Shown here: positions 1 through 5,822 of the stretch, piece after piece
How positions within the stretch are numbered: the first letter of the stretch is position 1
How the letters are laid out: each line of letters starts with the position of its first letter
Origin: Methanosarcinales archaeon
Lineage (GTDB): Archaea; Halobacteriota; Methanosarcinia; Methanosarcinales; Methanocomedenaceae
Reading direction: 5' to 3'
Length of the DNA: 6,111 nt
Assembly: GCA_030666885.1 (NCBI GenBank)
Contig: DAOUWY010000126.1
Coordinates: 1-6,111 of the forward strand
Notes under the pieces: model-generated
What the model saw: only the letters and a program-made list of their open reading frames with translations
The model's database searches: none
Told to the model about the DNA's origin: nothing
Program-made: the position numbers and the translations under genes

Positions 1-1
1 A

Positions 2-1639
2 GAGCGCCTGGATAAGATAAAGGAGCGGGGTATTACCATCGCCCCCCTGGCCCACCACTCCGCCAGGATCGGACTGATCGCTTATGACATCTGGACCCAC
101 TACACCTCCCATGCCATGCCGGATGGCTTCAAGGCCCAGATCGTGGGAATTGAAAGGGAAGCAGTGATCCTGTACAAGCAGGCACTGGATAATGCAATTG
201 CCGAGAGCCTGGAAAATGAGGGACTTACACACGATGAGGCACGTAAGCAGGCAGAAACCATGAGCACCTGCATCTACTCCTCCAATCAGGAAGACTGCAA
301 ACCCAGCGAAGACCCTTATATTCAAGGTATCAGGGATGAACTATGCAACCAGCTGGTGAAAGATGAGGATGAACCTGAGATCATCGAGGATTTCAAAAGA
401 ACAGATCACCCGCTCTGCTTCCTCATTGTCTGCAATAAGCTGCTTACAGGATTTGACGCACCCATTGAGAGCGTAATGTATCTGGACAGTCCGCTGAAAG
501 ACCACAGCCTGCTCCAGGCGATCGCACGCACCAACCGCGTTGCCGGACCCCAGAAACAATTCGGGCTTATCGTTGACTACATCGGTGTCACCAAAAAACT
601 TGATGAGGCACTGGCATCCTATCGTGAGGCTGATGTGAAAAACGCCATGAAAGACCAGGATGTGGACCGTGCCGGGCTTAAGGCTGCACATGCCGAAGTA
701 ATGAATTTTATCAAAGGAATTCAACGGGGAACAAACAATATCAAGGCAGAATATGATGGTCTTGTTCAGGCATTAGGCACTGAGGACATCTGGTTCACGT
801 TCAGGCGCAAGGCAAAAACCTTTATCCGTGCCTATGAAGCACTGAGTCCCGACCCCCCTGTATTGGATTATATGGATGATATGAAATGGGTGGCTGGCTT
901 TATTTCCTATGCCACAATGGTCTTTGAAAAGAAAGAGGCAGTGGACCTTCGCACCTACAGCGCCAAAATACGCCAGATGCTGGAAGAACATCTTCATGTC
1001 ACTGGCCTGATCTCCATAATCAAACTGCGAAATATTACTGATCCGGAATTTAAAGATGACTTCAAGACCGGGAACAAGGGTGAAGATGACCTTAAAACAG
1101 CAGCCATACGAAAAAGCACTGAGCTTAAGAAAATCCTGGCCCGGAAAAAGGAGGAGAATCCACTCCGCTATGGCCCATTTTCAGAGCGTGTACTGGCGGT
1201 GTTACAACGATTTGAAGAAGGTCAGCTGTCAGCGGTCGATACATTAAAAGATTATAAGCAGATCGTACAGGACCTTGAGAACGAGGATAAGGCACATGAG
1301 AAATCCGGTTTGAATGAAAGTGCTTATGGAGTATATAAAATTCTGGAAACCTTTGTACCAAAAGGTGAAATGGTAACTGAGGTACGAAAAGGATATGATA
1401 GTGACACTTCAAGTGAACAGGATTATCCTTATTTAATCCAGCAATTGGCTCAGGAGATAGATACCCTTTATACTTCAGATCAGTCTGCACCAGCTGGGTG
1501 GCATCTGAAAGAACAGCTGAGAAAAGAACTCCGGCAGGAAGTACGAAAGAAGGCTAACCATGCCAGACTAAATGATCTGATACCGATGTCAACACGAATC
1601 GAAGATTATGCACTCAAGAACTATATCAAGGTGTCATAA
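2..1639 (+). CDS. hsdR: Type I restriction enzyme R subunit (HsdR), 5'-truncated by window edge
   Basis: This is the restriction and DNA-translocation subunit of a type I restriction-modification complex, which pumps DNA by ATP hydrolysis and cuts far from the recognition site together with HsdM and HsdS. The reading frame is open from base 2, so the first in-frame ATG (116) is internal and the real start lies outside the window; about 545 residues are visible of a family that usually has about 1000. Superfamily 2 motif V (LLTGFDAP, visible residues 147-154) and motif VI (QAIARTNR, 172-179) are intact, followed by the usual FGLIVDYIGV segment. The rest is the charged, helical C-terminal region that contacts the methylase core. 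The N-terminal nuclease domain and Walker motifs are off-window. The gene ends with TAA 2 bp before the metallopeptidase gene, suggesting one operon. It is richer in GC than the genes to its right, especially in its first half. Confidence 0.95.
   Translation, partial: ERLDKIKERGITIAPLAHHSARIGLIAYDIWTHYTSHAMPDGFKAQIVGIEREAVILYKQALDNAIAESLENEGLTHDEARKQAETMSTCIYSSNQEDCKPSEDPYIQGIRDELCNQLVKDEDEPEIIEDFKRTDHPLCFLIVCNKLLTGFDAPIESVMYLDSPLKDHSLLQAIARTNRVAGPQKQFGLIVDYIGVTKKLDEALASYREADVKNAMKDQDVDRAGLKAAHAEVMNFIKGIQRGTNNIKAEYDGLVQALGTEDIWFTFRRKAKTFIRAYEALSPDPPVLDYMDDMKWVAGFISYATMVFEKKEAVDLRTYSAKIRQMLEEHLHVTGLISIIKLRNITDPEFKDDFKTGNKGEDDLKTAAIRKSTELKKILARKKEENPLRYGPFSERVLAVLQRFEEGQLSAVDTLKDYKQIVQDLENEDKAHEKSGLNESAYGVYKILETFVPKGEMVTEVRKGYDSDTSSEQDYPYLIQQLAQEIDTLYTSDQSAPAGWHLKEQLRKELRQEVRKKANHARLNDLIPMSTRIEDYALKNYIKVS
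1627..1632 (+). promoter_or_regulatory. Ribosome site for the TTG-start metallopeptidase gene
   Basis: AAGGTG lies within the last codons of hsdR, about 9 bases before the TTG at 1642, and matches part of the archaeal/bacterial anti-Shine-Dalgarno complement. It supports the TTG start and translational coupling to hsdR. Confidence 0.5.
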
Positions 1640-1641
1640 AA

Positions 1642-2388
1642 TTGCCGTCCCTCACAGTTGGTAACACTCTTATTCCTTTTGAAATACGCCACTCTACCAC
1701 GTCACATCGAAGGCGGATTATTTTAACACCAAATAAAGTGGAAGTAGTTGTTCCCGAGGGGGACAAAGGGGATGCCATTCTCAAATTCATGCACAGCCAT
1801 CGGCGATGGATATATGAAAAACGTGAAGAAATGATGGAAAGGATCAGTAATTCCGCCAGTGTTCATCCTGAACGTTTTCTAACTGGAGCCAAGATTCTTT
1901 ACAGGGGTAGAAGGATGCGTTTGGAAGTACAGTCCCATCAGAATAAGTCCATTGAAGTGGAATATCGAAATGGTTTTTTAATCCAGCGACCCGAAAATTG
2001 TTCAGATTTCGAAATAAAAGCAGCCCTTGAAGAATGGTTGAAAGATCGAGTCCGTAGTGATGTGAATGTATTTGTAAAGCGTTATTCAAAAAAAATTGGG
2101 GTGGTTCCAAAAGAAGTCCGTGTTAAACCATTCAAGCATTTATGGGGGAGTTGTGGCAAAAACGGAATTATTCACTTGAACTGGCAGTTAATTTTCGCAC
2201 CAAAATCTGTATTGGAATATGCAGTTGTCCATGAGCTTTGTCATTTACAATACCGTAACCACTCGCCTGAATTTTGGATCAAGGTCAGAGAATTGTTACC
2301 AGATTATGAACTGCGAAAGAATTGGCTTGATAGGAACGAACACTCTCTTGAGACAAGTCAGCTTGGAATCGAAGGGAGTGTTATTTGA
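1642..2388 (+). CDS. YgjP-type (DUF45) zinc metallopeptidase, M48-like
   Basis: This is a 248-residue cytosolic protein of the YgjP/DUF45 family, often annotated as M48 family metallopeptidase. The family signature is complete: WGSC (168-171), IHLNWQL (177-183), a zinc-binding HELCH (197-201), then NHSPEFW with the likely third ligand His207, and a closing LPDYELRKNWL segment. No signal peptide or membrane segment is visible. The start is TTG at 1642, two bases after the hsdR stop. An AAGGTG about 9 bases upstream, inside the hsdR end, is a plausible ribosome site, and the next in-frame ATG lies much deeper and would remove conserved N-terminal sequence. Genes of this family commonly sit directly after hsdR in type I restriction loci, so translational coupling and a role linked to restriction (for example turnover of HsdR) are plausible. 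That role is inference; the biochemical substrate is unknown. Confidence 0.93.
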   Translation: MPSLTVGNTLIPFEIRHSTTSHRRRIILTPNKVEVVVPEGDKGDAILKFMHSHRRWIYEKREEMMERISNSASVHPERFLTGAKILYRGRRMRLEVQSHQNKSIEVEYRNGFLIQRPENCSDFEIKAALEEWLKDRVRSDVNVFVKRYSKKIGVVPKEVRVKPFKHLWGSCGKNGIIHLNWQLIFAPKSVLEYAVVHELCHLQYRNHSPEFWIKVRELLPDYELRKNWLDRNEHSLETSQLGIEGSVI

Positions 2389-2474
2389 GGCTTGCCGATC
2401 TATTTTTCATTAACCAACACTTCCAAAATCGACTGGCTTATAGCTTTCTCTGCCTCCGGTTATTCCAAAATAAA
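2389..2474. other. 3' flank of the hsdR-metallopeptidase operon
   Basis: No gene is seen here. A short T-rich run (CTATTTTTC, 2399-2407) just after the metallopeptidase stop could serve as an archaeal oligo-T termination signal; nothing else stands out before the repeated element begins. Confidence 0.3.
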
Positions 2475-2475
2475 T

Positions 2476-2483
2476 TTTTAAAT
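2476..2483 (+). promoter_or_regulatory. TATA-like box before element copy 1
   Basis: TTTTTAAAT-type sequence centred about 25 bp before the start of the structured element at 2504. The same box and spacing are present at the other two copies, which is why it is listed. Confidence 0.4.
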
Positions 2484-2503
2484 AATGAGCGGAATGTATC
2501 CGT

Positions 2504-2690
2504 GATAGTTGGCACAGTAGCTACGAATCGACTTCAACTGACTTGAGTAACTGAGGGAGGGGGCTCCGACCGGATATTTCGCGGTGGTAGCTGGGTCAAC
2601 TACGTCAAGTTCTGCGGTCAGCTGACTGCTTCAGCATCGTCCCTGGCCTACGCTACTACTTCCCAGGCTTTCGCCTTTTGCAGGAGTCGT
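2504..2690 (+). ncRNA. Candidate structured RNA, copy 1 (expanded)
   Basis: This is the most divergent of three related non-coding copies (others near 4698 and 5884). Seen in the sequence: stem 1 GTTG/CAGT (2508-2511 with 2515-2518), stem 2 ACTT/GAGT (2531-2534 with 2545-2548, loop 10 nt), stem 3 GGAG/CTCC (2556-2559 with 2564-2567), stem 4 AGCTGGG with CCCAGGCT (2589-2595 with 2662-2669, one bulged G). In this copy the terminal loop of stem 4 is 66 nt rather than 10, and it contains its own hairpin GCTGA/TCAGC (2621-2635). Substituted pairs remain pairable on the + strand when compared with the other copies. No coding potential is seen. It could instead be a decayed duplicate of the flippase-AbrB intergenic DNA with chance pairing. 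Its 3' end is uncertain. Confidence 0.35.
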
Positions 2691-2720
2691 AGCCACTTTC
2701 CATTTTGCCCCTTACCTCCT

Positions 2721-2809
2721 AACGCCGCATAACGGCGTTTACCACCGGCGGCAAAACGCACTTACTCTGCGTGCTGCAAGCAGCAACAGCAGGGGGTGCG
2801 AAGCCGCCG
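2721..2809. other. GC-rich multi-hairpin block upstream of ATPase gene
   Basis: A compact GC-rich stretch in otherwise AT-rich surroundings. A perfect 7-bp hairpin AACGCCG/CGGCGTT with a 5-nt loop occupies 2721-2739. A second 7-bp stem CGGCGGC (2746-2752) with GCCGCCG (2803-2809) encloses two small hairpins: ACGCA/TGCGT (2756-2772, 7-nt loop) and GCTG/CAGC (2773-2784). It could be a transposon end of IS200/IS605 type, part of a structured RNA, or a DNA recombination site; I cannot assign it. It is not shared with the two right-hand element copies. Confidence 0.5.
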
Positions 2810-2844
2810 CCTGGAATCCGCAAGGAAGCAGACCCGTAATAGAA

Positions 2845-2887
2845 TTATAGTAAATCATATATGTCGCAAACTACTACTTATAGTAAA
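2845..2887. repeat. Direct repeat TTATAGTAAA x2 in ATPase promoter
   Basis: TTATAGTAAA occurs at 2845-2854 and again at 2878-2887, 33 bp apart, about three helical turns. The right copy abuts the TATA-like box of the ATPase gene, so this could be a paired operator or a duplicated promoter half. Confidence 0.55.
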
Positions 2888-2896
2888 ATACATATA
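2885..2896 (+). promoter_or_regulatory. TATA-like box of the ATPase gene
   Basis: AAAATACATATA is centred about 27-28 bp before the ATG at 2919, and no Shine-Dalgarno sequence precedes that ATG. This spacing suggests a leaderless or nearly leaderless archaeal transcript. Confidence 0.5.
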
Positions 2897-2918
2897 CCCA
2901 TAAGTCCAATCATCACAT

Positions 2919-4301
2919 ATGGATGAAGAACTTATTAAGACTTTTTTAAGACAAAACGTGTGGTGGAGCACAAAAAAGGTACCAATCGAACTTAAACAAG
3001 AGTTTATCAGACCTAAAGTGAACGAAATTCTGGAATACCTCGAATTAGATCGAATAATCATACTTCTTGGAGCAAGGCGGGTAGGTAAAACAACGATCAT
3101 GCATCAACTTATAGACCGCCTGATAATGAAGAACATAAACCCGGAGAATATCTTATACCTTCGTCTAGATGACCCTATTATCAATAAATTCCCTTTGACA
3201 GAGATAATAGAAACATACCGGCATTACAAAATGCCAGATAGCACTATCTACTTATTACTGGATGAAGTGCAGCATATGCCAGAGTGGGATTTGTGGTTAA
3301 AAACAGTATTTGACCAGAAAGAAAATATCAAAATAATTGCTTCAGGCTCTGCAGCAGTTCAGCTAAAAAAACAATCAGAAAGCCTGTATGGCCGTTCACT
3401 TGAATTTATGATACATCCTTTCTCATTTTTCGAGTTCGTACTTTATATGCAGGAAGATAAAAATAAGATCATGGAGTTGCGTGAAAAAATAAATCTCATT
3501 GAATTTGATTTTAATGTAAATGCAGCAGAACTAATCGAACTTGAAAATAGAATTCTACCACACTTGAACAGATATCTTGTAAGAGGGGGTTTTCCCGAGA
3601 TATTTAATATTCAAAACCTGACAAAATTATTTTATGTACTTCACGACGATGTAATGAACAAGGCGATATACCATGATATTGTAACGTTGTTCAAGATAAA
3701 AGAACCGCAAATGGTGGAATCTCTCTTAATCTATCTTGCAGCTAATAGTGCTAAAATTCTTAATAAAGATGAACTGTCAAAAGATTTGGGTCTTACAAAA
3801 CCCACCACCTACACATATTTAGATTATTTAAGGCGATCATTTCTTTCAAGAAGCGCAAGGAATTATTCAAAATCAGTGAAAAAAATGCTTCGAACAAGGG
3901 AAAAATGGTATGTCACTGACAGTGGTATCATGAATATGTTAAATTATAAGGATGACACTTTACTGTCTGAGGGTACATATCTGGGATACTTGATAGAAAC
4001 AATTGTTTTTAATCACTTTTCTACATTTGCTGAAATGCAAAATTTTAAAATATTCTACTGGCGGGATAAAAGTAAATCTGAAGTAGATATTGTGATTGAT
4101 ATGCAAAAACGATTGATACCAATTGAAGTAAAATATCAGTCAAAAATAAACAATGCAGATTTGAGAGGTATTCTAAAGTTCATGGATAAATTTAGTGTTA
4201 ATAAAGGTATACTTGTAACAAGAAATGTTTTCAAGAAAAAGTGTTTTGGTGAAAAAGAAATCATTTCTATACCATTGTGGGTTTTGTTACTCTCGTCATA
4301 A
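2919..4301 (+). CDS. AAA_14/DUF4143 family ATPase with PD-(D/E)xK-like C-terminus
   Basis: This is a 460-residue cytosolic ATPase of a family abundant and multicopy in archaea, whose cellular role is not established. The N-terminal AAA_14 domain has Walker A GARRVGKTT (51-59), Walker B LLLDE (112-116), a sensor-like ASGSAAVQL (141-149) and the LYGRS segment (156-160) with a likely arginine finger. The linker RYLVRGGFPEIF (218-229) is typical of the family. A winged-helix-like stretch follows (about 270-320). The C-terminal DUF4143 part has YLIE (357-360), SEVDIVI (387-393) and PIEVKYQ (401-407), which match the E, D and ExK positions of a PD-(D/E)xK nuclease-like fold; activity is not proven. 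The ATG at 2919 is preceded by a TATA-like box at leaderless spacing. The gene is markedly AT-rich compared with hsdR and is bracketed by same-orientation copies of the repeated element, which suggests separate acquisition. Confidence 0.93.
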   Translation: MDEELIKTFLRQNVWWSTKKVPIELKQEFIRPKVNEILEYLELDRIIILLGARRVGKTTIMHQLIDRLIMKNINPENILYLRLDDPIINKFPLTEIIETYRHYKMPDSTIYLLLDEVQHMPEWDLWLKTVFDQKENIKIIASGSAAVQLKKQSESLYGRSLEFMIHPFSFFEFVLYMQEDKNKIMELREKINLIEFDFNVNAAELIELENRILPHLNRYLVRGGFPEIFNIQNLTKLFYVLHDDVMNKAIYHDIVTLFKIKEPQMVESLLIYLAANSAKILNKDELSKDLGLTKPTTYTYLDYLRRSFLSRSARNYSKSVKKMLRTREKWYVTDSGIMNMLNYKDDTLLSEGTYLGYLIETIVFNHFSTFAEMQNFKIFYWRDKSKSEVDIVIDMQKRLIPIEVKYQSKINNADLRGILKFMDKFSVNKGILVTRNVFKKKCFGEKEIISIPLWVLLLSS

Positions 4302-4308
4302 TTGTAAC

Positions 4309-4326
4309 CATTTTCAACTGAAAATG
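4309..4326. terminator. Hairpin between convergent ATPase and AbrB genes
   Basis: A perfect 7-bp inverted repeat CATTTTC/GAAAATG with loop AACT lies 7 bp after the ATPase stop, in the 54-bp gap before the end of the oppositely oriented AbrB gene. It may act as a bidirectional terminator. No strong T-run follows on the + strand, so this is tentative. Confidence 0.35.
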
Positions 4327-4355
4327 TAAAAGATAAATAATAAAAGTCTCTATTC

Positions 4356-4613
4356 TTATATTGGCATATCCTTCTTACCTGCTTGATCCATTTTTTGCTC
4401 GAAGATCAATGCCTGCTTGAGGATACCTGTAACTACTTCTTTAGGCTGTAGGTCAAATACGCTTCTCTTTTGTTTTGATATGACCAATGTCTCATCTTCC
4501 ACTACAATAATTAATTTGCCTTGTGGGTGGATGCCGATTTTTTCACATATCTTATAAGGCAGGGCTATGTTACCTTTTTCATCTACATCAACATTTTCCA
4601 CATTAGAATTCAT
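4356..4613 (-). CDS. AbrB/MazE-type antitoxin, orphan paralog
   Basis: This 85-residue protein has an N-terminal SpoVT/AbrB swapped-hairpin DNA-binding domain: VDVDEKGNIALPYKICEKIGI (about 8-28) followed by a beta strand KLIIVV and LVISKQ (to about 48). The C-terminal half (SVFDLQ to the end) is the part expected to wrap a PIN toxin. It matches the paralog at 5541-5798 at 75 of 85 positions. Unlike that paralog it has no toxin gene downstream: its stop is 54 bp from the convergent ATPase gene end. The reading frame is intact and the promoter is conserved, so it may still bind DNA or neutralise the neighbouring toxin. Differences include Q31-G32 for H-D, V37 for G, E41 for K, P57 for H and I64 for T. 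Whether it is functional or drifting cannot be told from sequence alone. Confidence 0.85.
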   Translation of the reverse strand: MNSNVENVDVDEKGNIALPYKICEKIGIHPQGKLIIVVEDETLVISKQKRSVFDLQPKEVVTGILKQALIFEQKMDQAGKKDMPI

Positions 4614-4637
4614 ATAAACGGAAATATGAGAGACTGG

Positions 4638-4647
4638 TATATAATAA
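4638..4647 (-). promoter_or_regulatory. TATA box of orphan AbrB gene
   Basis: TTATTATATA (- strand) is centred about 29 bp before the ATG at 4613, with no Shine-Dalgarno sequence. The same box at the same distance precedes the second AbrB gene. Leaderless or very short-leader transcription is likely. Confidence 0.55.
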
Positions 4648-4670
4648 TCACATAAATATATCTAAAAAAA

Positions 4671-4678
4671 TTTTAAAT
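4671..4678 (+). promoter_or_regulatory. TATA-like box before element copy 2
   Basis: TTTTAAAT centred about 23-24 bp before 4698, pointing rightward and back-to-back with the AbrB promoter. The motif and spacing are shared with the other two copies. Confidence 0.4.
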
Positions 4679-4685
4679 GATGATA

Positions 4686-4695
4686 GAATATATTC
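4686..4695. promoter_or_regulatory. Palindrome between TATA-like box and element, copy 2
   Basis: GAATATATTC is a perfect 10-bp palindrome lying between the TATA-like box and the expected transcript start. The outer copy has GAATAGATTC (5872-5881) and the left copy the degraded GAATGTATCC (2492-2501). It is a possible operator, for example for the neighbouring AbrB protein, which is inference. Confidence 0.3.
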
Positions 4696-4697
4696 AT

Positions 4698-4825
4698 GAT
4701 AACCGACACGGTAGCTATAAGCCGCTCCAACTAACGTGAGTACCTGACAGCGTGGATGAGGCTCCCTCCGAATCTTCCATAGCGGTGGCTGGTTCTTCTT
4801 TGCCAAGCCCAGCGATTCGCGACTA
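4698..4825 (+). ncRNA. Candidate structured RNA, copy 2
   Basis: This is the second copy of the repeated element. Stem 1 is the Watson-Crick version ACCG/CGGT (4702-4705 with 4709-4712), where the other two copies have GTTG/CAGT; the loop ACA is kept. Stem 2 is GCTC/GAGT (4724-4727 with 4738-4741, loop 10 nt), stem 3 is GGA/TCC (4754-4756 with 4763-4765), stem 4 is GGCTGG/CCAAGCC with one bulged A (4787-4792 with 4803-4809). G-U pairs in the set only exist on the + strand. It runs divergently from AbrB and converges on the flippase remnant, reaching its stop codon. No + strand gene is seen. Transcription is unproven and the 3' end is a guess. Confidence 0.38.
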
Positions 4826-5065
4826 CTTCCTCCCGCTCGCCATATACGCCACAGCCCCCACCGCAATCAACCCCCAGTAACTTATAGCCCGGTCCAGTAT
4901 GGCAATCCCCGCAGCCACGCCCGCATCCACCCCGACCAGCACGAACACGCCCACAATGGCGAACTCCACTGCACCCAGGCCGCTGGGTGTGATGGGAAGA
5001 GCAGATACCAAGGCCGCAGACAATACCACAAATACAATTAACGATAGCGCAAAATCAATATATAT
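4823..5065 (-). pseudogene. Flippase-like (UPF0104/AglD-type) C-terminal remnant
   Basis: This is the last roughly 80 codons of a polytopic membrane protein of the UPF0104 family (lysylphosphatidylglycerol synthase transmembrane region, including archaeal AglD). Full-length members have about 300 or more residues. The diagnostic loop ALPITPSGLGAVE is present, followed by hydrophobic segments with AILDRAISYWGL and the natural C-terminus MASGRK. The GTG at 5029 gives a 68-residue frame, but homologous-looking sequence (DFALSLIVFVVLS) continues upstream to about 5065 before dissolving into AT-rich DNA next to the toxin stop. It is therefore a 5'-truncated duplicate of the gene entering at the right edge, made by the tandem duplication, and unlikely to be functional alone. 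Confidence 0.85.
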
Positions 5066-5091
5066 TATAAGATAAAAAAAATAGATAGTAA

Positions 5092-5538
5092 CTAAATCAG
5101 GTCAACAATGGATTCCAGTAAAATAACGTCAATCTCACTTTTCAATCGTCTAAAATCCAGATCCATTGTAACTATTGTAGCATTTTCCCGCTTCGCAATA
5201 GCGGCCAGCAATAAATCTGCAGCTCCAAGCCCTCCATACCTGCTTCCGATTGCTATGGCCTCTTTATGTATCTCTTCATGCTCATAGATTACCTGCCACG
5301 GGGACACAATAATCATATCAAGAACATCAAGAGCCGCATCAACGCCTTCGATCTTTGCAACCCAGACCAGATGTTCGGTTAAGATTATTCTTGGAATTAT
5401 GAGTGGCACTCCATTTTCCACATCTAAGAAACACTGTTTTATAGTCTGTATGGTGTTGTGTTTAGAGACTTTCTGAATGGACGGATCATTGATATTTCGC
5501 CATATCTGGTATATATTTGTATCAAAGGCGTACTTCAT
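5092..5538 (-). CDS. vapC: VapC-type PIN-domain toxin (RNase)
   Basis: This 148-residue PIN-domain protein is the likely toxin, a Mg-dependent ribonuclease of the VapC class acting on cellular RNA in the cytosol. Acidic active-site residues are all visible: D6 in FDTNIY, E55 in ILTEHLVW, D108 in GAADLLLAAIA and D126 in TMDLDF. The length is normal to slightly long for the family, with an insert-like stretch at 16-45. The ATG at 5538 follows the AbrB stop after 2 bp, so toxin and antitoxin are co-transcribed and probably translationally coupled, antitoxin first. It is the only toxin in the window although two antitoxin genes are present; whether the orphan AbrB also binds it is open. The gene symbol reflects the class rather than a specific ortholog. 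Confidence 0.93.
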   Translation of the reverse strand: MKYAFDTNIYQIWRNINDPSIQKVSKHNTIQTIKQCFLDVENGVPLIIPRIILTEHLVWVAKIEGVDAALDVLDMIIVSPWQVIYEHEEIHKEAIAIGSRYGGLGAADLLLAAIAKRENATIVTMDLDFRRLKSEIDVILLESIVDLI

Positions 5539-5540
5539 TC

Positions 5541-5798
5541 TTACACCGGCATATCATTCTTACCTGCTTGATCCATTTTTTGCTCGAAGATCAATGCCTG
5601 TTTAAGGGTACCTGCAACCACTTCTTTATGTTGTAGGTCAAATACGCTTCTCTTTTGTTTTGATATGACCAATGTCTTATCTTCCACTCCAATAATTAAC
5701 TTATCGTGTGGGTGGATGCCTATTTTTTCACATATCTTATAAGGCAGGGCTATGTTACCTTTTTCATCTACATCAACAATTTCCACATTAGAATTCAT
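5541..5798 (-). CDS. AbrB-type antitoxin of the VapBC-like operon
   Basis: This 85-residue antitoxin is paired with the PIN toxin whose ATG lies 2 bp downstream. The N-terminal AbrB DNA-binding domain reads VDVDEKGNIALPYK, then KIGIHP and two short strands (KLIIGV, TLVISK). The C-terminal part from about residue 51 should occupy the toxin groove, and this class usually represses its own operon. A TATA box 29 bp before the ATG and the absence of a Shine-Dalgarno sequence suggest a leaderless mRNA. It differs from the paralog at 4356-4613 at 10 of 85 residues, several in or next to the DNA-binding domain (positions 7, 31, 32, 37, 41). It is conventionally named vapB, though it belongs to the AbrB rather than the ribbon-helix-helix type. 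Confidence 0.92.
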   Translation of the reverse strand: MNSNVEIVDVDEKGNIALPYKICEKIGIHPHDKLIIGVEDKTLVISKQKRSVFDLQHKEVVAGTLKQALIFEQKMDQAGKNDMPV

Positions 5799-5822
5799 AT
5801 AAAAGGTAATATGAGAGATTCG

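Larger units (their letters stand above)
4351..4922. repeat. Tandem duplication, inner copy
   Basis: This stretch aligns with 5536-6111 at an offset of 1185-1189 bp. It covers the AbrB gene, its promoter, the structured element and the flippase 3' end. AbrB coding sequence differs at about 19 of 258 bases by hand count; the non-coding part differs more, roughly a fifth. Homology on the left stops at the toxin start site: the PIN toxin found in the outer copy is absent here. Confidence 0.95.

Noticed and set aside
341..1490. Several - strand frames inside hsdR
   Set aside because: They are shadows of a clearly coding + strand frame and have no recognisable domain.
2656..2703. 15-codon ORF on the - strand with a strong AGGAGGT upstream
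   Set aside because: It is very short and overlaps the structured element; its end resembles the flippase stop region (GK then TAG), so it may be a relic, but coding cannot be supported.
2717..2745. Possible integron attC site (TAAC...GTT hairpin)
   Set aside because: The hairpin is too short, lacks proper RYYYAAC/GTTRRRY ends at the right spacing, and no integrase or cassette array is visible.
2746..2809. tRNA-like outline: 7-bp outer stem and a 5-bp stem with 7-nt loop
   Set aside because: There is no D arm, no T arm with TTC, loop position 37 is not a purine, and the remaining segment does not fold into a cloverleaf.
2811..2835. Resemblance to SRP RNA helix 8 (TCC-GCAA-GGAAGCAG)
   Set aside because: The tetraloop and following AGCAG recall the SRP motif, but the loop is GCAA rather than GGAA, and the long pairing 5' and 3' halves of an archaeal SRP RNA are absent; sequence turns AT-rich promoter right after.
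2855..3100. - strand frame across the ATPase start
   Set aside because: It overlaps the Walker A-coding region of a well-supported gene and shows no domain.
4698..4825. C/D box sRNA
   Set aside because: ATGATGA at 4677-4683 resembles box C, but it lies upstream of the conserved element, is not kept in all copies, and no properly spaced D box or terminal stem is found.
4648..4866. 72-codon - strand frame overlapping element copy 2
   Set aside because: It overlaps the flippase remnant and the element, its composition is not protein-like, and no equivalent frame is needed in the other copies.
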